A stretch of 56,096 bases of DNA from positions 1-56,096 of the forward strand of contig NZ_CAMYUE010000014.1 in assembly GCF_947301925.1 (NCBI RefSeq), given 5' to 3'. Under the pieces are notes generated by a model. That model had not been told where the DNA came from. It saw only the letters and a list, made by a program, of their open reading frames with translations, and did not search any database. The DNA comes from an uncultured Ruminococcus sp. (GTDB lineage Bacteria; Bacillota; Clostridia; Oscillospirales; Ruminococcaceae). The first letter of the stretch is position 1. Every line of letters begins with the position of its first letter. The position numbers and the translations under genes are program-made. Shown here piece after piece: positions 50,949 through 56,096 of the stretch.

Positions 50949-52568
50949 ATGGACGATAACAATTATTTCTACGGCAGCGGCTCTCAGCAGCCCTATGTGC
51001 CAAAGCATGAAAAGCCCGCCCCGGAAAGCACAGCGGGCAGCTCCGGTATGGAGGCCGCGGAACAGAATACAGGCGGCTACAATCAGTCCGCAGGCTACGG
51101 ACAGTCTCAGAGCGGCTACAGCCGGTCAAACAGCTACGGACAGAGCACAGGCGGCTATTCCCGCCCGCAGAACGGCTACGGGCAGCAGTCAGGCAGCTAC
51201 GGTCAGTCAAACGGCTACGGACAGGGCTACGGCAGCGGTCAGCAGCAGTCGGGCTACTACCGTCAGCAGCAGAACTACGACCAGCCCCGCCGTCCTGTAT
51301 ACGACAGGTTCATGTACGAGCCCATCGGCTTTGAGGAGCTTGAGCGCAATTCCGCGGAAATGCAGCTCCGCGAGACCGAAAAGCGCAGGACTAAAAGCGA
51401 GTCCGCAATAAAGATACTGTTCACTGCCCTTGTTCTCATAGCAGGAGGCCTTGCAGTATTCGGCATAGTCCACGATATCGTCAAAAGCGATAAGATCGTG
51501 GACAAGATAGGTCCTCAGCAGGCTGTGGTGCTCTACAAGGAGCCCAAGCCCAAGGGTGCAAACGACGAGAAGAACTACAAGGACGCCAACGGCAAGTATA
51601 CTCCCGAGGGAGCTGCCGCACTGGTAAGACCTTCTATCGTGAAGATATACACCTACGCTGACTATGCGGGATATACCGCAAAGCGCCCTCTGGGAACAGG
51701 CTCGGGCATAGTCCTCAACGAGGACGGATATATCGTCACAAACGCCCACGTTCTCGAGGCTGAGGGCTACCACAGGATAGAGACCATGGACGGCGATTAC
51801 TATGACGCCAAGATAATCGGCAGGGACGCAAAGACCGATATCGCCGTTATCAAGGTCAATGCCGAGGGACTTACTCCCGCAACTCTCGGAGACTCCGACG
51901 AGGCCGTTGTTGGCGAGCAGGTCATCGCCATAGGAAACCCTGCAAATCTTGCCAGCACCGTTACCGACGGCATAGTTTCCGCCGTCAACCGTAAGATAAG
52001 AAGCGATTCCACAGGCTTCGAGATGGACTGCATACAGACCAATGCCGAGATAAGCCCCGGCAACTCCGGCGGCGCTCTGGTCAATATGTACGGTCAGGTT
52101 ATAGGCATAACCTCCTCCAAATACGTCAGCAACGACCTGGAGGGTCTGGGCTTTGCCATTACCATCAACGAGGCCTACCCCGTTATCGAGGAGCTGGTAA
52201 AGAACGGCTTCGTGGCAGGCCGCTTCAGGATAGGCATTCAGCTCATAGACATGAGTACCGAGGCCAAGGTGGCCACTATCGAGGAAAGGCTGGGCTATGA
52301 GCTCCCCGACGACTTCAAGGGCGTCTACATCGAATATATCGACAAGGAATGCGATATCGCCAACACCGATCTGAAGGTGGGCGACTTCATCACCGAGATC
52401 AACGGCAAGACCGTCAGCACCTACGACGAGCTCTACGACACCGTAAGCAGCCAGTTCGAGGCAGGGGACAAGGTACCTGCCACCTGCGCCCACGTTGATA
52501 AGGACGGCAAGGTAAACTACTACAAGATCGAATTCAAGCTCATGGAAGACACCTCGGGCAACTACTGA
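50949..52568 (+). CDS. htrA: HtrA/DegP-type serine protease with a Tyr/Gly/Gln-rich N-terminus
   Basis: A 539-aa membrane-anchored protease. Residues 1-115 form an unusual cytoplasmic tail rich in Tyr, Gly, Gln and Ser (repeats such as SNGYGQ, GGYSRP). A transmembrane helix follows (about 158-176), then the trypsin-like domain with the triad His (TNAHVLE), Asp (KTDIAVIK) and Ser (PGNSGGALV), and one PDZ domain (about 420-530). HtrA degrades misfolded proteins outside the membrane. It is cotranscribed with the two-component genes, as in stress systems such as CssRS-HtrA. It overlaps the convergent TIGR04086 gene by 7 bases. Confidence 0.93.
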   Translation: MDDNNYFYGSGSQQPYVPKHEKPAPESTAGSSGMEAAEQNTGGYNQSAGYGQSQSGYSRSNSYGQSTGGYSRPQNGYGQQSGSYGQSNGYGQGYGSGQQQSGYYRQQQNYDQPRRPVYDRFMYEPIGFEELERNSAEMQLRETEKRRTKSESAIKILFTALVLIAGGLAVFGIVHDIVKSDKIVDKIGPQQAVVLYKEPKPKGANDEKNYKDANGKYTPEGAAALVRPSIVKIYTYADYAGYTAKRPLGTGSGIVLNEDGYIVTNAHVLEAEGYHRIETMDGDYYDAKIIGRDAKTDIAVIKVNAEGLTPATLGDSDEAVVGEQVIAIGNPANLASTVTDGIVSAVNRKIRSDSTGFEMDCIQTNAEISPGNSGGALVNMYGQVIGITSSKYVSNDLEGLGFAITINEAYPVIEELVKNGFVAGRFRIGIQLIDMSTEAKVATIEERLGYELPDDFKGVYIEYIDKECDIANTDLKVGDFITEINGKTVSTYDELYDTVSSQFEAGDKVPATCAHVDKDGKVNYYKIEFKLMEDTSGNY

Positions 52569-52963
52569 TCCATAAGATCTTTCGGGCGTTTTGAGTTTAC
52601 GCCCGCAACTCCTCCTGCACCGCCGCAAAAGGCCAGCAGGAGGAGCTTTTTTATGCCCGCAGGCTCCCCGAGGACAATAATGCCCGCCGCGGCGATAACA
52701 GCGTACATCAGTACGCCGCAGAGAGTGCCGCCAAGCAGTCCCTTCCGCCTGCGGTATTTGCCGTAAATATAAGCCCCCGTGCAGGCTCCTGCCCCGAGGG
52801 AAAAGCCTGAAAAAGCGGATATGAGCCCCATATCCTTCATTACATAGTAAACGATGACTGCGGACAGTACGGCGGCAGCCGCGGTGCAGGCAAGTCCGCA
52901 GCAGACCGCCGCAGCCGTGCTCAGCACAGGCCTTGCCCACAGGCTTTTTCTGTGTTTGCGCAT
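52562..52963 (-). CDS. TIGR04086 family membrane protein
   Basis: A 133-aa protein with four predicted helices, Ala/Gly-rich, matching the TIGR04086 family that is often next to yajC in Clostridia. Start has GGAGG 7 bases upstream. It is 51 bases after yajC on the same strand, so the pair is probably cotranscribed. Its end overlaps the htrA end. Function unknown. Confidence 0.82.
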   Translation of the reverse strand: MRKHRKSLWARPVLSTAAAVCCGLACTAAAAVLSAVIVYYVMKDMGLISAFSGFSLGAGACTGAYIYGKYRRRKGLLGGTLCGVLMYAVIAAAGIIVLGEPAGIKKLLLLAFCGGAGGVAGVNSKRPKDLMDQ

Positions 52964-53014
52964 AAAAAACCTCCGCTGCAGGATCTAAACAATCCTATGC
53001 GGAGGTAACGGACA

Positions 53015-53539
53015 TTATTCTTCTTCGTCCTCTTTTTTCTTGTTCTTTTTCTTTGACTTCTTATCGTCATCGTCGTCGTCAACAACGGCTGCGGAGGCAA
53101 CTGAAGCTGACTTCTTGCCTGCTGCCTTGGCTTCCTTGATACGCTCGGCAGCTGAGACATTCTCGGTGATAGCCCAGTTCTTGATCCTGAGCTTGTGCTT
53201 TGCGCCGCCTGTCTCGATAACTACCGTATCCTCGCCGACGCTTACAACGATACCAACGATACCGCCGCCTGTAACGATCTCATCGCCTACCTGAAGGCTT
53301 TCCTGCATCTCCTTGAGCTCCTTGTCGCGCTTCTTCTGAGGTCTGATGGCCATGAAGTAGAGCAGCACGAACATGATTATGAGCATAAGGGGCATTGAAA
53401 GCAGGCTCATTCCGCCGGGCTGCTGTCCGTTTGCCGAACCTGATGCCTCGCCCTCTGCGAAGGCATTGAGAGCTGTAGAACCTGCCACAGCCATTGTAGA
53501 AGCTGCTGCGGCAAGAGAGGTTATTATCTTCTTGTTCAT
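53015..53539 (-). CDS. yajC: Preprotein translocase subunit YajC, extended
   Basis: A 174-aa protein with the YajC core at about 45-130: one helix (SMPLMLIIMFVLLYFMAIRPQKKR) and then the small domain with LQVGDEIVTGGGIVGIV and AKHKLRIKNWAI. YajC joins SecDF to help export. Unlike the usual 85-110 aa protein it has a signal-peptide-like N-terminus (MNKKIITSLAAAASTMAVAGSTALNAFAEG, positions 1-30, shown in shortened form: hydrophobic with an AFA site) and a long acidic/Lys C-terminal tail. GGAG precedes the start. It has its own promoter (53583-53611). Confidence 0.93.
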   Translation of the reverse strand: MNKKIITSLAAAASTMAVAGSTALNAFAEGEASGSANGQQPGGMSLLSMPLMLIIMFVLLYFMAIRPQKKRDKELKEMQESLQVGDEIVTGGGIVGIVVSVGEDTVVIETGGAKHKLRIKNWAITENVSAAERIKEAKAAGKKSASVASAAVVDDDDDDKKSKKKNKKKEDEEE

Positions 53540-53582
53540 GATATTTCTCCTATCGTTTGGGATTGTAATTCATACAATGGAT

Positions 53583-53611
53583 ATTATATCACATCTTGGT
53601 AAGTTTTGCAA
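53583..53611 (-). promoter_or_regulatory. Promoter of yajC
   Basis: Minus-strand TTGCAA (53606-53611), 17-base spacer, TATAAT (53583-53588), about 45 bases before the start codon. Confidence 0.78.
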
Positions 53612-53653
53612 GTACTTTTTTACCGATTTTCCGCATTTTTTATAGGCATATCG

Positions 53654-53689
53654 CAAAAAAGAGCCGCTCCCATTACGGGAACGGCTCTT
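53654..53689 (-). terminator. Terminator of the AT-rich gene, copy A of a repeated element
   Basis: Perfect outer stem AAGAGCCG (53659-53666) / CGGCTCTT (53682-53689) with an inner TCCC/GGGA pairing, followed on the minus strand by a T run. Bases 53654-53685 match 54370-54401 with two differences. Confidence 0.85.
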
Positions 53690-53695
53690 ATATAA

Positions 53696-54250
53696 TTACA
53701 CATCAATTATATCGTCGTTTATTTCACCTTTACTATCCTCATCATCTTCTATCATGTCATTTTCATTAACACTTGCTTGTGAATTACCTCCTAACAATGA
53801 TGCTGCTGCTACACCAAAGAAAGTCGCCAGCCCCGCTCCTCCTAACAGAATTCTTGATATGAATTTTTTGTTTTCCGTGTCTTTCTCACCCTTCATCTTT
53901 GCAATCATTATCATTTTATCTTCAATTCTATCTCGTTCTTCTGATGAAATGTTTTCCTTTTCAAGTTCTTTTTCTAGGGAGTCTATTATTCTATTACACG
54001 TTAGATAAAACTCATCTTGGCTCTTATCATTGTGTTGTAAAGCTGTATCCATAGATTCCTTAAACTGAAAAATAATGTTACAAGCCATATCCTTAAACTC
54101 TGGAAATTGCTCTAAAGCCGCTTTGGCAACAAGTGGATCCATGTAAGGTAACATTGTAGCAAATTTTATAATTTTATCTTTGGTCATATGTCTGAAATCT
54201 GGAATTCCTAATTTTTTTAACACCTTTTTTTCTTTAATCGTTCTTTTCAT
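53696..54250 (-). CDS. AT-rich orphan protein with a C-terminal membrane helix
   Basis: A 184-aa protein of unknown family. It has a basic N-terminus (MKRTIKEKKVLKKL), helical charged middle with KDKIIKFATMLPYMDP and ESMDTALQHND, a probable coiled coil (about 90-125), one hydrophobic helix (ILLGGAGLATFFGVAAASLLGG, about 135-155; shown in part), and an acidic tail. Its base and codon use is much more AT-rich than its neighbours. GGGGGGAAG precedes the start at 54250; ATG 54265 is an alternative. It has a private promoter with a palindromic operator and sits between two near-identical terminators, all signs of insertion as a unit. Confidence 0.7.
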   Translation of the reverse strand: MKRTIKEKKVLKKLGIPDFRHMTKDKIIKFATMLPYMDPLVAKAALEQFPEFKDMACNIIFQFKESMDTALQHNDKSQDEFYLTCNRIIDSLEKELEKENISSEERDRIEDKMIMIAKMKGEKDTENKKFISRILLGGAGLATFFGVAAASLLGGNSQASVNENDMIEDDEDSKGEINDDIIDV

Positions 54251-54272
54251 TTTTCTTCCCCCCATTTTTAAT

Positions 54273-54288
54273 GTAGATATATATCTAC
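54273..54288 (-). promoter_or_regulatory. Perfect 16-bp palindrome, candidate operator
   Basis: GTAGATAT-ATATCTAC lies between the -10 and the start codon of the AT-rich gene, close to the expected transcription start. Confidence 0.65.
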
Positions 54289-54298
54289 TTTTGGGAAT

Positions 54299-54327
54299 AT
54301 TATATCACATGCATTTGATTTTGTAAA
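54299..54327 (-). promoter_or_regulatory. Promoter of the AT-rich orphan gene
   Basis: Minus-strand TTTACA (54322-54327), 17-base spacer, TATAAT (54299-54304). Confidence 0.75.
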
Positions 54328-54369
54328 TACTATAATAACCTATTTCTCAATGTTTATTATTTACTAAAA

Positions 54370-54401
54370 CAAAAAAGAGCCGCTCCCTTTGCGGGAACGG
54401 C
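54370..54401 (-). terminator. Terminator of the rplQ operon, copy B of a repeated element
   Basis: GCCG-CTCCC / CGGGA-CGGC hairpin followed on the minus strand by TTTTTTG. It is nearly identical to copy A at 53654-53685 and lies just after rplQ. Confidence 0.8.
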
Positions 54402-54421
54402 CTTTGTTGTTATATCTGCGA

Positions 54422-54763
54422 TCAAACGAGCTTGATGATAGCCATTTCAGCAGCGTCGCCGCGGCGGGGACCGATCTTAACGATCTGTGTGTAACCACCG
54501 TTTCTCTCTGCATACTTGGGAGCGATCTCGTCGATAAGCTTCTTAGCAACGGACTCCTTTGTGATGTAAGAGAACACCTGACGCTTGGAGTGCAGATCAT
54601 CATTTTTACCGATAGTGATCATTTTTTCTGCAACTGCACGAACTTCCTTAGCTCTTGTAACGGTTGTTTCGATCTGACCGTTCTCAAGCAGGAAAGTAAC
54701 CATGCCTCTGAGCATAGCCTTTCTATGATCAGATGTTCTGCCCAGTTTTCTTGTACCCGGCAT
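54422..54763 (-). CDS. rplQ: 50S ribosomal protein L17
   Basis: A 113-aa ribosomal protein lining the exit region of the large subunit. It starts [21 protein letters not shown] and contains [17 protein letters not shown], the L17 signature, ending in the [18 protein letters not shown] type of tail. ATG 54763 follows AAGGAG; a GTG three codons earlier is rejected. It is the last gene of the rpsD-rpoA-rplQ unit. Confidence 0.97.
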   Translation of the reverse strand: MPGTRKLGRTSDHRKAMLRGMVTFLLENGQIETTVTRAKEVRAVAEKMITIGKNDDLHSKRQVFSYITKESVAKKLIDEIAPKYAERNGGYTQIVKIGPRRGDAAEMAIIKLV

Positions 54764-54811
54764 TGTATTCACTCCTTTTTATAGTGGTGCGCTGTACGCA
54801 CGTTTTATGGT

Positions 54812-55777
54812 TTATTCCTCTTCGGAGGAGAGGTCAAAGCCCAGTGACTGGAGCTTTTCCTTGACCTCGTCGAAGGACTTCTTTCCAAGGTTTCTAACCT
54901 TCATCATTTCTTCCTCAGACTTATTGATCAAGTCATCTACGGTATTGATACCTGCACGCTTCAGACAATTGAAGGAACGTACAGATAAGTCAAGATCCTC
55001 AATGGTCATCTCAAGGATTTTTTCCTTACCCTTCTCATCCTTTTCAACAAGGACCTCAGCCAGTCCGGCCTCTTCCGAGAGGTCGATGAACAGCTTCAGA
55101 TGCTCGTTGAGGAGATTGGCTGCCTGTGATAATGCTTCCTTAGCGGAGATGGTACCGTCTGTCCATACCTCCATGGTAAGCTTATCATAGTCGGTGACCT
55201 GACCGAGTCGTGTATCCTCTACGGTATAATTTACCTTGAGAACAGGAGTATAGATGCTGTCAACGGCGATAACGTCAACGGGGAGGTTGATCTGCTTCTT
55301 GTTTCTTTCTGCTGAAACGTAGCCTCTTCCTCTGTCGATGGTGATCTCCATATAGAGCTTTGCATCCTTGCCCAGTGTAGCGATATGCATACCGGGATCG
55401 AGGATATTCACCTCAGAGTCGGTCTTGATATCGCCGGCTGTGATCTCGCACTCGCCCTCTGCCTCTATATATACTGTCTTGGGGCCTTCTCCGTAGAGCT
55501 TAGCCGTCAGTCCTTTTATACTGAGGATTATTTCCGTAACGTCTTCCTTAACGCCAGGAATAGTTGACAACTCATGGTGTACTGTACCATCCTTGCCCGA
55601 AAGCTTTACAGATGTTACAGCCACACCCGGAAGTGAGGAGAGCAGCACACGTCTGAGGCTGTTTCCAAGTGTAATACCGTATCCACGCTCCAGCGGTGCT
55701 AAAACGAATTTGCCGTATTTGCCGTCACTTTTAAGCTCGACGATCTCAATATCAGGCTTATTAATTTTTTCCAGCAT
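54812..55777 (-). CDS. rpoA: RNA polymerase alpha subunit
   Basis: A 321-aa alpha subunit. The N-terminal assembly domain (about 1-230) has the conserved [30 protein letters not shown] and MEVWTDGT elements. A linker and the C-terminal domain (about 250-315) follow, with [16 protein letters not shown] and [16 protein letters not shown], which contact UP elements and activators. Start 55777 has AGGAGGG 6 bases upstream. It lies between rpsD and rplQ as in most bacteria. Confidence 0.98.
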   Translation of the reverse strand: MLEKINKPDIEIVELKSDGKYGKFVLAPLERGYGITLGNSLRRVLLSSLPGVAVTSVKLSGKDGTVHHELSTIPGVKEDVTEIILSIKGLTAKLYGEGPKTVYIEAEGECEITAGDIKTDSEVNILDPGMHIATLGKDAKLYMEITIDRGRGYVSAERNKKQINLPVDVIAVDSIYTPVLKVNYTVEDTRLGQVTDYDKLTMEVWTDGTISAKEALSQAANLLNEHLKLFIDLSEEAGLAEVLVEKDEKGKEKILEMTIEDLDLSVRSFNCLKRAGINTVDDLINKSEEEMMKVRNLGKKSFDEVKEKLQSLGFDLSSEEE

Positions 55778-55843
55778 AAAAACCCTCCTATTTCGCAATT
55801 AATGTTGATTTCGAATACTGACGCTTCAAGTATATCGATCCGA

Positions 55844-56096
55844 TTACTTGGAGTACAGCTCGACGATGAGGTGAGTAGCTACCTCGTAGTCAATATCCTC
55901 AGCTGAGGGAAGACGATTTACTGTAGCAGAGAAGTCATCCTTGTTAGCTGTGAGCCATACGGGAACCAGTCTGTCCTTGGTCTCCTCTACTGTAGCCTTG
56001 AACTTCTCGGAAGTTCTGTCCTTTTCTCTGAGGGCGATAACGTCGCCAACCTTAACTCTATAGGAAGGAATGTTTACCTTCTTGCCGTTTACTGTA
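55844..56096 (-). CDS. rpsD: 30S ribosomal protein S4, C-terminal part
   Basis: The last 83 residues of S4, cut by the window edge. It begins inside TVNGKKVNIPSYRVKVGD and ends in THLIVELYSK, the typical S4 end. It heads the rpsD-rpoA-rplQ unit; its start and promoter lie outside the window. S4 starts assembly of the small subunit. Confidence 0.93.
   Translation of the reverse strand, partial: TVNGKKVNIPSYRVKVGDVIALREKDRTSEKFKATVEETKDRLVPVWLTANKDDFSATVNRLPSAEDIDYEVATHLIVELYSK

Noticed and set aside
51207..52940. 577-aa open frame on the minus strand opposite htrA
   Set aside because: htrA has the catalytic triad and PDZ domain and a clear operon place; the antisense frame is a by-product of its codon bias and shows no domain or ribosome binding site.

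Overview
The window looks like chromosomal DNA of a cellulolytic Ruminococcus (Clostridia, Oscillospiraceae), close to R. flavefaciens or R. champanellensis. The best evidence is a secreted GH9-CBM3c cellulase ending in Ruminococcus-style dockerins, a bacterial expansin with a dockerin-like segment, a Gram-positive type IV pilus (T4P) cluster, and Clostridia-typical families (DUF3592, CmpB, TIGR04086, Tim44/zinc-ribbon). AGGAGG ribosome binding sites and TTGACA-17-TATAAT promoters are very regular, so most starts are well fixed.

Layout. (1) 1-14.1 kb is a T4P region, mostly minus strand. It holds two single-pilin units with their own promoters and terminators, pilB-pilT, divergent pilD, and a six-gene operon pilC - pilM/N fusion - pilO-like - 960-aa PilX-like protein - two minor pilins, driven by two extended -10 promoters. 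(2) 14.6-22.1 kb, minus strand: uvrC, DUF5662, a LacI regulator, a small acidic protein, and a TPR protein paired with a 784-aa low-complexity protein carrying nine 14-residue repeats. (3) 22.6-39.7 kb, plus strand: GT2 and a WG-like protein, then a long purine cluster (purE, purC, purF-like, purM, purN, purO, AICAR formyltransferase, purD). It is interleaved with HAD phosphatases, an expansin, a lipoprotein and many small membrane proteins, and ends at a strong terminator. (4) 39.7-44.7 kb: pspA with a 57-aa membrane protein, a PadR-DUF2812 pair with an operator array, and the GH9 cellulase. (5) 44.9-52.6 kb, plus strand: three tandem Tim44-like zinc-ribbon paralogues (the third frameshifted in its signal peptide), a degenerate Spo0A-like regulator, and an OmpR regulator - histidine kinase - HtrA operon. 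(6) 52.6-56.1 kb, minus strand: TIGR04086, yajC, an AT-rich orphan gene between duplicated terminators, and rplQ-rpoA-rpsD (partial).

How the parts fit. Pili, cellulase and expansin fit attachment to and attack on plant cell walls. In the purine pathway the usual bifunctional PurH is replaced by a PurO-type IMP cyclohydrolase plus a separate AICAR formyltransferase, and the PurF homologue lacks the N-terminal catalytic cysteine. The envelope genes (PspA, sensor kinase/HtrA, YajC) suggest stress surveillance. Strongest leads: the Cys-less PurF, the phospho-Asp-less Spo0A homologue, the PilM-PilN fusion with an internal INLL motif, the expansin inside the purine operon, and the TA-repeat frameshift in the third Tim44-like gene.
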